From the NCBI GenBank assembly GCA_947628335.1, contig CANQZT010000040.1:1-10684 (forward strand): 10,684 nucleotides of DNA. Reading direction: 5' to 3'. Under the pieces are notes generated by a model, which was not told the origin of the DNA, searched no databases, and saw nothing but the letters and a program-made list of their open reading frames with translations. The DNA is from an uncultured Clostridia bacterium (GTDB lineage: Bacteria; Bacillota_A; Clostridia; TANB77; CAG-508). The position numbers and the translations under genes were made by a program. Of this stretch, positions 1-5,979 are shown piece by piece (position 1 is the stretch's first letter; each line of letters starts with the position of its first letter).

Positions 1-207
1 AAGAAATATAGAGAATTACGCAATCTAACACAAAGAGATTTATCTAACAAGATTGCCTTGTTAGGAATAGATATATACCATTCTGACATATCTCAAATTG
101 AAAATCAAAAATTATTATTAAAAGATTTTGAAATAATCGCATTTTGCAAAGCTTTAGGCGTTACTTATAATCAATTATTTGAAGATACCGATAACATTTT
201 CGATTAA
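1..207 (+). CDS. XRE-family HTH regulator, 3' part only
   Basis: An open frame runs from base 1 to a TAA at 205-207, giving 68 residues; the start lies outside the window. The visible part reads as a Cro/C1-type helix-turn-helix domain: ELRNLTQRDLSNK is helix 2 and the turn, DISQIENQK is the recognition-helix end, and DFEIIAFCKALGVTYNQLF is the usual closing helices with the A-x-ALGV-x-x-x-xLF pattern. Such proteins bind operator DNA as dimers. The target cannot be read from the sequence. It is followed by an intrinsic terminator at 274-305, and then a second XRE gene in the same direction. The family call is firm; the role (repressor, phage or element regulator, or housekeeping) is unknown. 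Confidence 0.8.
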   Translation, partial: KKYRELRNLTQRDLSNKIALLGIDIYHSDISQIENQKLLLKDFEIIAFCKALGVTYNQLFEDTDNIFD

Positions 208-273
208 TTATTATTATTTTACAATTACTTTTTAAAATTATACTTTTTAATGCTTTTTTCGTCAAATGTATTT

Positions 274-305
274 AAAGAATATGAAAACTCATATTCTTTT
301 TTGTT
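274..305 (+). terminator. Intrinsic terminator after the partial XRE gene
   Basis: An 11-bp perfect stem (AAAGAATATGA at 274-284 with TCATATTCTTT at 289-299) closes an AAAC tetraloop and runs into a T-rich tail, TTTTGTTTT. It lies 67 bases after the stop of the first regulator and ends its transcript. The stem is A+T-rich, as are the other terminators in this window. The remainder of the 208-443 gap is A+T-rich DNA with no gene that I can support. Confidence 0.75.
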
Positions 306-384
306 TTACCTATTCCCTATCTTATCACATTTTTTTATATTATTCAATGTTTTGTTTGCTTTTTGGCATTTTACTAATATATGT

Positions 385-414
385 TTGTTCTCATTTCGCC
401 ATATTTCTTATATT
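385..414 (+). promoter_or_regulatory. Weak candidate promoter for the second XRE gene
   Basis: TTGTTC at 385-390 and TATATT at 409-414 are separated by 18 bases and lie about 30 bases before the SD of the gene at 444. The -35 match is poor and the region is so A+T-rich that a chance match is likely. It is reported only because a promoter is expected between the terminator at 274-305 and this gene. Confidence 0.25.
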
Positions 415-443
415 ATTTGTATATTAAGGGGGTTAGTGGTGTT

Positions 444-794
444 ATGAATAAAAATGAAATATTAGAAGAAATCGGTCATAATATCCAATTAGCTAGAATG
501 AAAAAGGGCTTAACACAAGAACAACTTGCAGAAAAATGCAATGTTTCTATGCAATACATTGGTACAATAGAGCGTGGCAAAGCACCTGGTAGTATATTAT
601 TGCTTATAGATATTTGTAATGTGTTGGATATTTCTCCAAATTACATTTTTAATAAACTTATCAAAAATAATAATGATTCTGTTGATATTCTTCCAGCTGA
701 ATTAAATGTAGAATATTTGAAATTAAAATCTGACAATAAAGAATTTGTTAATCAAACTATAAAACATTTATATTCTATGCAAAATAAGAGATAA
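444..794 (+). CDS. XRE-family HTH transcriptional regulator
   Basis: 116 residues. Residues about 8-65 form a Cro/C1-type helix-turn-helix: IGHNIQLARMKKGLTQEQLA (helices 1-2), NVSMQYIGTIERGK (turn and recognition helix), then LLIDICNVLDISPNYIF (closing helices). The C-terminal 45 residues are charged and probably helical, possibly for dimerisation. The ATG at 444 is preferred because AAGGGGG at 426-432 lies upstream at 11 bases. An in-frame ATG at 381 would add 21 hydrophobic residues unlike this family and would place the SD inside the gene. The protein has no sensor domain, so its signal cannot be guessed. It sits just after another XRE gene and converges on asnS. A phage- or element-type repressor and an ordinary chromosomal regulator are both possible. 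Confidence 0.87.
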   Translation: MNKNEILEEIGHNIQLARMKKGLTQEQLAEKCNVSMQYIGTIERGKAPGSILLLIDICNVLDISPNYIFNKLIKNNNDSVDILPAELNVEYLKLKSDNKEFVNQTIKHLYSMQNKR

Positions 795-802
795 AATAGT
801 TT

Positions 803-836
803 AAGATGTGTCGTAAAACACATCTTATTTTTGTTT
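803..836 (+). terminator. Intrinsic terminator between XRE gene and asnS
   Basis: An 8-bp perfect stem (AAGATGTG at 803-810 with CACATCTT at 819-826) with an 8-base loop is followed by ATTTTTGTTT on the plus strand. It ends the regulator transcript. It lies within 15 bases of the asnS stop on the other strand, where the tail after the stem is weaker (AAACTATTTT), so it may work in both directions, less efficiently for asnS. Confidence 0.75.
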
Positions 837-838
837 AT

Positions 839-2200
839 TTAAAATTCACAACTTCCATAAGTTCTAGGATATGGAATAACATCTCTTATGTTTTTAATTC
901 CAGTAATATACATCAAAAGTCTTTCAAAACCAATTCCAAAACCTGATCTTTCACAAGTTCCATATTTTCTTAATTTAAGATACCATTCGTAGTCTTCTAT
1001 TTTCATATCAAGTTCTTTCATTCTTTCTAACAGTTTTCCGTAATCATCTTCCCTTTGACTCATTCCAAAAGTTTCTCCAATGCCTGGCAATTCCATATCT
1101 GCTGAAGCCACTGTTCCGTCATCCATCTGTTTCATATAAAAACTTTTCAATTCTTTTTTCCACATTGTAATAAATATTGGACATCCAAAATATTCAGTTA
1201 AATATTTTTCATGTTCTTTAGCAATATCAGATCCATATTCTGGTTTAAATTCCCAATCTCGTCCACTCTTTTGAAGAATATCAACACATTCTTTATATGT
1301 TACTCTTTTAAACTCTTGTTTGATTGTTCTTTCTAATTTTTTTATCAAACCTTGTTCTTCATATTTATCTAAATATTCTAATTCCTCTTTGCAATGTTCC
1401 AAAGCATATTTAATAACAAATTTTAATACATCTTCTGCTATATCCATTATTCTATCTAAATCGCAAAATGCAACTTCTGGCTCAATTTGCCAAAATTCTG
1501 CTGCATGATATGGAGTACATGAATGATCTGCTCTAAATGTTGGTCCAAATGTATACACCTTTGAAAATGCTTGTGCAAATGTTTCTGCTTCAAATTGTGT
1601 TGATACTGATAACCCTACTTTTTTCTTGAAAAATTCATCTGAATAGTCTAACTTTCCTTCTTCTGCAATTTTGTCTAATTCCTGTGTTGTAACTTGAAAC
1701 ATTTCTCCGGCCCCTTCGCAATCACTTGCAGTAAAAATTGGTGCTTGTAAATATATAAAACCGTGTGATTGAAAATACTCATGTATAGCCATTGATACTA
1801 CACTTCTTACACGAAATACTGCTTGAAATAATGTCGTTCTCGGTCTCAAATATGCCTGTTCTCTTAAAAATTCTTTTGTATGCATTTTTGGTTGGATTGG
1901 GTAATCTTCATCACAATCTCCTATAACTTTTATTTCTGTTGCTTTTAATTCTATTTGTTCTTCTCTAATTTGCAATATTCCTTTTACGTAAATAGCAGAA
2001 CCAAAATGTATTTTTTGAATCCTATCAAAATCTGATAACTCTGTATCATATACAACTTGTAATTTTTTAAAACAAGTTCCATCAGAAATATCTATAAACC
2101 CAATTTCTTTTTGTTTCCTATGCTTTCTTATCCAGCCTTTTACAACTATTTCTTTATCTAAATATTTTTTATCTAAATCATAAATTTCTTTTATTTCCAT
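839..2200 (-). CDS. asnS: Asparaginyl-tRNA synthetase (class IIb), divergent type
   Basis: 453 residues, normal length for AsnRS, which charges tRNA-Asn with Asn in the cytosol using ATP. An OB-fold anticodon-binding domain spans about residues 15-95 (KEIVVKGWIRKHR, GFIDISDGT). The class II catalytic core follows: motif 1 around 130-168 with DCEGAGEMF, motif 2 at 218-245 (FGPTFRAD, then AEFWQIEPEVAF), and motif 3 at 421-434 (GIGFERLL, catalytic Arg427). The end PYPRTYGSCEF is an AsnRS-like C-terminus. It differs from common bacterial AsnRS at pocket-lining places: RADHSCTPYH replaces the usual RAENSNTxRH, and ITMWKKELKSFYM replaces the usual T-D-[YW]-P-x-x-IKAFYM. The gene lies 16 bases after asnA, with AAGGGGG as SD, in an Asn-type T-box operon, which strongly supports Asn specificity. 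Symbol and family are firm; whether it is the cell's only AsnRS is not known. Confidence 0.93.
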   Translation of the reverse strand: MEIKEIYDLDKKYLDKEIVVKGWIRKHRKQKEIGFIDISDGTCFKKLQVVYDTELSDFDRIQKIHFGSAIYVKGILQIREEQIELKATEIKVIGDCDEDYPIQPKMHTKEFLREQAYLRPRTTLFQAVFRVRSVVSMAIHEYFQSHGFIYLQAPIFTASDCEGAGEMFQVTTQELDKIAEEGKLDYSDEFFKKKVGLSVSTQFEAETFAQAFSKVYTFGPTFRADHSCTPYHAAEFWQIEPEVAFCDLDRIMDIAEDVLKFVIKYALEHCKEELEYLDKYEEQGLIKKLERTIKQEFKRVTYKECVDILQKSGRDWEFKPEYGSDIAKEHEKYLTEYFGCPIFITMWKKELKSFYMKQMDDGTVASADMELPGIGETFGMSQREDDYGKLLERMKELDMKIEDYEWYLKLRKYGTCERSGFGIGFERLLMYITGIKNIRDVIPYPRTYGSCEF

Positions 2201-2216
2201 AATACAATTCCCCCTT

Positions 2217-3185
2217 TTATAATATTTGCATTTCTTTTAGTTCAAGTTCAGTTTTTTCTTCCCATGAAGACGCTTGAACCTCTGCAATATGCTCTTTTTC
2301 AAGTATTAACATTAATACTCTGGATTGACCAATTCCGCCACCTATTGTATACGGCAATTCTTTTTTTAATATCTTTTGATGATATGGAAATTCAAGCCTA
2401 TCCATACATTTAGATTTTTCTAATTGCTCTTTTAAAGATGTTTCATCAACTCTTATTCCCATTGAAGATATCTCTATTGTTTTATCAATTACTTTGTCGT
2501 AAATTAGTAAATCTCCATCTAATTTCCAATCGTCATAATCTGGACTTCTTTTATCATGAAAAATTCCAGATTTTAATTTGTCACCAATTCCTATTATAAA
2601 TACTGCCTTCTTTTCTTTTCCAATTAATTGTTCTCTTTCTGTAGGTGTTTTTTCTGGGTACATATCTTCCAATTCTTGACTTGTTATAAAATATATTGTT
2701 TTAGGCAAATCAGATGTTAAATAATGATATTTCTTTTTCATGAATATTGACGTTTGTCTAATTGCTTTATAAATACTTCTAACTGTATCTTTTAAATAAT
2801 CAATTGTTCTATCTTGTTTGTCTATAACTTTTTCCCAATCCCATTGTTCAACATATAAAGAATGAATATCATCTACAAATTCATCTTTTCTAATCGCTTT
2901 CATATCTGTATATATTCCTTCATACATTGGCACTCTATATTTACCAAGTGATGATCTTTTCCATTTTGCAAGAGAATGTACTATTTCAAATTTTTCTTCT
3001 CCTTTTTTGAAACTTACTGCTTTTTCAACTCCTGTTAATTTATCTTGTAATCCTGTTGATGTTTTTACAAATATTGGACTTTGTACTTTTGTTAGTCCTA
3101 ATCTCGCCTCTAACTGACTTTCAAAATGTTTTTTACATTCATCAATAGCTTTTAATGTTTCTAAATAACTAATTTCTTTTTTCAT
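2217..3185 (-). CDS. asnA: Aspartate-ammonia ligase (asparagine synthetase A)
   Basis: 322 residues, close to the 330 of E. coli AsnA. It makes Asn from Asp, ammonia and ATP through a beta-aspartyl-AMP intermediate, and the fold resembles a class II tRNA synthetase core. Family signatures are visible in order: QSPIFVKTSTGLQD (35-48), HSLAKWKR (70-77), YTDMKAIRKDE (92-102), YVEQWDWE (111-118), RSPDYDDW (213-220), SSMGIRVDE (240-248), and the motif-3-like GGGIGQSRVLML (282-293). The start at 3185 is set by AAGAGGG at 3193-3199, 7 bases upstream. It is the first full gene after the Asn T-box and two minigenes, and is followed by asnS, so Asn supply and tRNA-Asn charging are produced together. 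No key residue looks lost. Confidence 0.97.
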   Translation of the reverse strand: MKKEISYLETLKAIDECKKHFESQLEARLGLTKVQSPIFVKTSTGLQDKLTGVEKAVSFKKGEEKFEIVHSLAKWKRSSLGKYRVPMYEGIYTDMKAIRKDEFVDDIHSLYVEQWDWEKVIDKQDRTIDYLKDTVRSIYKAIRQTSIFMKKKYHYLTSDLPKTIYFITSQELEDMYPEKTPTEREQLIGKEKKAVFIIGIGDKLKSGIFHDKRSPDYDDWKLDGDLLIYDKVIDKTIEISSMGIRVDETSLKEQLEKSKCMDRLEFPYHQKILKKELPYTIGGGIGQSRVLMLILEKEHIAEVQASSWEEKTELELKEMQIL

Positions 3186-3200
3186 TTTAATTCCCTCTTT

Positions 3201-3227
3201 CTTAATTTAAAAATTTAATAAATTAAG
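3201..3227 (-). promoter_or_regulatory. Hairpin abutting the asnA ribosome-binding site
   Basis: CTTAATTTA and TAAATTAAG form a perfect 9-bp inverted repeat around a 9-base loop. In the mRNA its 3' arm ends directly next to the asnA SD at 3193-3200. A second, 6-bp hairpin (AGATAT/ATATCT, 3226-3246) overlaps it by two bases, so the two cannot both form fully. Both are A+T-only or nearly so and therefore weak. A role in controlling asnA translation is inference. Confidence 0.35.
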
Positions 3228-3249
3228 ATATTTGTAGGACATATCTATT

Positions 3250-3291
3250 TTATGTTTTATTATTGTCATTATTATCATTTTCACTTTCCAT
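3250..3291 (-). CDS. Asn-rich 13-residue leader peptide
   Basis: A minigene encodes MESENDNNDNNKT, then TAA. Five of 13 residues are Asn (all AAT) and two are Asp. It has a convincing SD, GAGAGGTGG at 3299-3307, spaced 7 bases from the ATG. It lies between the T-box terminator and asnA, 64 bases before the asnA start. Amino-acid-rich leader peptides classically sense charged tRNA by ribosome pausing at those codons; here the amino acid is exactly the product of asnA and the substrate of asnS. The peptide itself is too short for an enzymatic role. The caveat is that AAT codons arise easily in A+T-rich DNA. The SD and the biological match make a chance ORF less likely, but translation is not shown by sequence alone. 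Confidence 0.5.
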   Translation of the reverse strand: MESENDNNDNNKT

Positions 3292-3332
3292 CTTAAAACC
3301 ACCTCTCTTTATAATTAAATTTTTATTTTACA

Positions 3333-3356
3333 CTAATTTAATATCTTTAATAACAT
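3333..3356 (-). CDS. Seven-residue minigene with strong SD
   Basis: ATG TTA TTA AAG ATA TTA AAT TAG encodes MLLKILN. It is preceded by AAAGGAGG at 3365-3372, with 8 bases between its last G and the ATG: one of the best SD sites in the window and better than that of asnA. It begins just after the T-box terminator tail, so it is transcribed only on read-through. Such an SD before a 7-codon frame is unlikely to be needed for a protein product. A translational coupling or ribosome-loading role is possible. The codons AAG ATA TT can also pair over 8 bases with AATATCTT at 3225-3232, near asnA. Confidence 0.4.
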   Translation of the reverse strand: MLLKILN

Positions 3357-3377
3357 AAGATTTTCCTCCTTTCGAAT

Positions 3378-3671
3378 ACAAAAATACCAGTATCATCCTA
3401 CAATAAGGACGAATACTGGTATCCGCGGTGCCACCTTATTTATTATTAAAGACACTTATATCTTTTAACTTTAATAATCACTTTTTTTATTCTGCTCTAA
3501 CAAGCATAGCAATATGATGACGGATTGCTTCCGAACTAGTCTACTAAGCACAAACGCTTTTCGGTAGTCTGCTCAGAGGTGTTCTTTCACTAAACTCTTA
3601 TAACTACTTCACACTATACGTAGCTCACTGATATAAGTTGTAGAGTTACTTTTCCTCTTCGTAGCATTTAT
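3378..3671 (-). ncRNA. T-box riboswitch, asparagine-specific
   Basis: This leader RNA senses the charging state of tRNA-Asn and controls transcription of asnA-asnS in cis. The T-box sequence AAGGTGGCACCGCGG lies at 3423-3437. Its bulge UGGC (3433-3430) is complementary to GCCA, fitting the G discriminator base of tRNA-Asn. Stem I starts with GAAGAGGAAAAGTA (from 3660), has the AGTGAG and GTGTGAAG distal elements, and closes with CCTC after the specifier loop GAACACC. The codon AAC at 3583-3581, followed by ACC as in well-studied T-boxes, is the expected Asn specifier. The terminator is at 3380-3422. Uncharged tRNA-Asn should stabilise the AAGG...CCTT antiterminator and allow read-through. The length of about 290 bases is typical. 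Confidence 0.95.
3380..3422 (-). terminator. T-box terminator hairpin
   Basis: On the minus strand ATACCAGTAT (3422-3413) pairs with ATACTGGTAT (3393-3384). The stem is extended inward past a one-base bulge by CGTCC with GGATG (one G-U pair). An 8-base loop closes it, and five T residues follow at 3384-3380. Its 5' arm overlaps the CGTCCTT segment needed for the antiterminator, so the two structures exclude each other, as in T-box control. Confidence 0.92.
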
Positions 3672-3677
3672 AATAAT

Positions 3678-3707
3678 ATAATACCATAAATTTACTATTT
3701 TTGTCAA
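3678..3707 (-). promoter_or_regulatory. Promoter of the T-box-asnA-asnS operon
   Basis: On the minus strand a perfect -35 TTGACA (3707-3702) and a -10 TATTAT (3683-3678) are 18 bases apart. This predicts a transcript start near 3670, just before stem I of the T-box at 3660. The position, match and fit to the leader start make this a good sigma-A-type promoter. Confidence 0.85.
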
Positions 3708-3757
3708 TATATTTATGTAAACTTATGCTGTTATAAATCATTATATCTAAATATTTT

Positions 3758-4321
3758 TTACACATTTTTATTTTTTATGTAATTTTCTTCAAATTCTCTT
3801 GCAAGAATATCCATAAAAACATGATCGTAGTATTTTCCATTTAAGAAATATGCCTCTCTTCTTCTTCCATATTCTTTAAACCCTACTTTTTTATAACAAG
3901 CTATAGCTCTTTCGTTAAATGCTTTTACTCCAAGATGAATATTATTTAAGTTTAAATAATTAAAACCATAATCTAATAGTAATCTTAAACTTTCAGTTCC
4001 ATATCCATTATTTCTTTTATTTTCATCTCCTATAAAAATTCCCACTTCTGCACTTCTATTCATTGAATTTATGTTCATAATTCCACAATTTCCTATTAGT
4101 TCATCATTTTCTAAATCTACAATTGCAAAATTAAAATCATTATTTTTTAAAGTATTTTCAAGCCATTCTCTTTCAGATTCTACCGTCATAATACTACTAC
4201 TTTTCCCAATACCATCTGTTGTTTTAAAATCACAAAACCACTCCACATATTTTTCTGCGTCTTCAACACTTACTGGAGATAAATATATTCTATCTCCTAT
4301 CAATTTTTTATAATATTTCAT
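3758..4321 (-). CDS. GNAT acetyltransferase, RimJ/RimL type
   Basis: 187 residues. The family transfers acetyl from acetyl-CoA to an amine, often the N-terminus of a ribosomal protein or a small molecule. The start region KLIGDRIYLSPVSVEDAEKYVEW is the typical opening of the RimJ/RimL group. ELIGNCGIMNIN is the central strand pair, AEVGIFIGDENKRNNGYGTESLRLLLDY holds the acetyl-CoA pyrophosphate loop (R-x-x-GYG), and NLNNIHLGVKAFNERAIACYKKVGFKEYGRRREAYF is the usual C-terminal half. The ATG at 4321 is chosen over the in-frame GTG at 4330, because the SD AAGAGGTG overlaps that GTG and stands 8 bases before the ATG. Last gene of the eight-gene run; no terminator is evident before the T-box promoter. 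The substrate is unknown. Confidence 0.88.
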   Translation of the reverse strand: MKYYKKLIGDRIYLSPVSVEDAEKYVEWFCDFKTTDGIGKSSSIMTVESEREWLENTLKNNDFNFAIVDLENDELIGNCGIMNINSMNRSAEVGIFIGDENKRNNGYGTESLRLLLDYGFNYLNLNNIHLGVKAFNERAIACYKKVGFKEYGRRREAYFLNGKYYDHVFMDILAREFEENYIKNKNV

Positions 4322-4354
4322 TATTATCACCTCTTATTATCTTTTAAAATCATA

Positions 4355-5548
4355 CTAAACATCAATCTCATCTTTGCTTGGTTCTTCCCAATTATCTAAT
4401 AATTTTTTCTTAAGACCTTCTGTTACATAAAAGTCTGTTTTATTCATACCTGCATTTATATTATTATTTCTTTCTTCAATATTCTTTTCCCATGATATAT
4501 CATCAATATTTATATAATGCCATTCTACATTTATTTTTTCATTTTTAAAATATTCGGTTACATATCCTCTATTATACTTTTTCCAGAATCCCCAATCTAA
4601 AATAACATTACAGCCTATTTTAATAAGTTCTACTGCTTTTCTTAATAAATATTCATTAGCTCTATTAGCTAAATCTGTATATTTATCTCCTTGTTCATTA
4701 TCGAACATAGCATAAGTAAGTTCATCAGTATTTAAAATAATTGCATTTTCTTTTTCTTTTATTTGATTAGCATAATATGACTTTCCACTAGCAATTTTGC
4801 CACAAATAGCAATTAGTTTTCCATTTTGTTTTTCTTGACTCTCCTCTTTATACACATAGTTATCATCATAAATATCTCCAAAAGATTCAACCCATAATGG
4901 TATATAACAACTTCTATTTGCAACTGCTTGTGAGCCAATATTTGTAGAAGAAGCACACCATATTGGAACAATACCTTTTTCTAAAATTTTCATTGTTAAA
5001 TTTTTTGTTAATATTGTTGCAAGTCCATCTTTTCTATACTCTGGCAATACCTCAATTCCAACTTCCCATATATCATCAGTTCTTTTATCTGCTCCAGCAA
5101 CCCCTATAATTTTTCCATTACAATATGCACAATATGCTATATTAGAAATACAATTTCCGTTTTCATCAAACGTAATTGCATTTTCAAAGCCACTAGATAA
5201 TTCTATTTGCTCTGTATTTCCATCAAATAATTTAAACTCATAATTTAGTAATTCTTCTTGTTTTTCTAACCTAGTTAAATCTGGTATGAAATATATTGAT
5301 TGACCATATACATAAGGAAATTCAAAGATTTCATATACATTCTTTCCTGTCAATTTTTCTTTTACTATTTTATATAAATTTTCTGATGAAGATACTAAAA
5401 CTAAATCATAAAATAGTAATATTTTTAGTTTGTTTTCTTCGTTATTTTTTATAATATTTAGCCCAGTTTTATCTAATTCTTCAATAGCACAATTATAATT
5501 TTGAGATATGTATTGTTTTACTTTTTCTATAATATTTTCTTTATTCAT
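4355..5548 (-). CDS. GNAT acetyltransferase-P-loop kinase fusion
   Basis: 397 residues in two parts. Residues 1-235 are a GNAT protein with an extra N-terminal subdomain (resembling the GNAT_acetyltran Pfam group): GKIIGVAGADK (145-155), the acetyl-CoA loop in GIEVLPEYRKDGLATIL (164-180), and STNIGSQAVANRSCYIPLWVES (201-222 region). After a hydrophilic linker near 233-243, residues 244-397 form a small P-loop kinase-like domain of the AAA_33 type: Walker A GKIASGKS (250-257), NTDEL (273-277), and DWGFWKKYNRG (318-328). Proteins of the second type phosphorylate small molecules or nucleic-acid ends, or are uncharacterised. One polypeptide could therefore acetylate and phosphorylate, as in bifunctional aminoglycoside-modifying enzymes, but the domains are not from those families. 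It lies 11 bases after another GNAT gene. Both domains look intact; the substrate is unknown. Confidence 0.87.
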   Translation of the reverse strand: MNKENIIEKVKQYISQNYNCAIEELDKTGLNIIKNNEENKLKILLFYDLVLVSSSENLYKIVKEKLTGKNVYEIFEFPYVYGQSIYFIPDLTRLEKQEELLNYEFKLFDGNTEQIELSSGFENAITFDENGNCISNIAYCAYCNGKIIGVAGADKRTDDIWEVGIEVLPEYRKDGLATILTKNLTMKILEKGIVPIWCASSTNIGSQAVANRSCYIPLWVESFGDIYDDNYVYKEESQEKQNGKLIAICGKIASGKSYYANQIKEKENAIILNTDELTYAMFDNEQGDKYTDLANRANEYLLRKAVELIKIGCNVILDWGFWKKYNRGYVTEYFKNEKINVEWHYINIDDISWEKNIEERNNNINAGMNKTDFYVTEGLKKKLLDNWEEPSKDEIDV

Positions 5549-5559
5549 TTTTTCACCTA

Positions 5560-5961
5560 CTACAATTTTTTATAAAATATTATTTCTAAAGGTTCTCCTG
5601 GCAATGTTAAAGCACCGCTATCAATATAATTATGCTTTCTATAAAAGAATTGAGCTTGTTCGTTTGATTGTGTAGATGTCAAAACTGCTTCAAATCCTTG
5701 CTTTTTCATTTCATCTTCCCAATACTTAATTAACTTACTACCATTACCTTTTCCCCTTTCATCATCTAAAAAATAAAGCATATTCATAAATGGTGTATTG
5801 TCCCAAAATAAATTGTATCTTAACCAACCTATGAATTTATCGTTTTCATACATAACAATTATTCTGTTTAAGTTAATTGCATTTACTAATTCATCTTTTG
5901 ATATATGTTTATCATATTTACTTAATATATCTAAATCATTTATATTAGCATATCTAATCAT
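5560..5961 (-). CDS. Small GNAT-family N-acetyltransferase
   Basis: 133 residues, a minimal single GNAT domain. MIRYANINDLDILSKYDKHI is the typical N-terminal strand and helix, KFIGWLRYNLFWDNTPFMNMLYF the central beta strands, and LDDERGKGNGSKLIKYWED the acetyl-CoA-binding loop (R-G-K-G-N-G). STQSNEQAQFFYRKHNYIDSGAL is the C-terminal Asn-containing helix and strand. The ending around GEPLEIIFYKKL is common in small GNATs annotated as acetylating small molecules. The start at 5961 has TTGGAGTG upstream at 8 bases. It is 18 bases after the dehydrogenase gene and 11 bases before the GNAT-kinase fusion, so it is co-transcribed. The substrate is not readable from the sequence. Confidence 0.88.
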   Translation of the reverse strand: MIRYANINDLDILSKYDKHISKDELVNAINLNRIIVMYENDKFIGWLRYNLFWDNTPFMNMLYFLDDERGKGNGSKLIKYWEDEMKKQGFEAVLTSTQSNEQAQFFYRKHNYIDSGALTLPGEPLEIIFYKKL

Positions 5962-5979
5962 AATTTATCACTCCAATTA

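Noticed and set aside
381..443. Longer start for the second XRE regulator
   Set aside because: It would add 21 hydrophobic residues not seen in the family, and the SD at 426-432 would then fall inside the gene.
250..447. 65-codon plus-strand frame, Phe/Leu/Ile-rich
   Set aside because: It contains the terminator at 274-305, has no good SD, and its hydrophobic composition is what A+T-rich intergenic DNA gives by chance. It also overlaps the SD and start of the XRE gene.
1320..1508. Plus-strand frame inside asnS, and similar antisense frames inside other minus-strand genes
   Set aside because: These are shadows of well-supported genes on the other strand; they lack SD sites and show no recognisable protein.
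3204..3236. Ten-codon frame beginning ATG TCC TAC on the minus strand just before asnA
   Set aside because: It has no SD, and its bases are explained by the hairpin arms and A+T-rich sequence.
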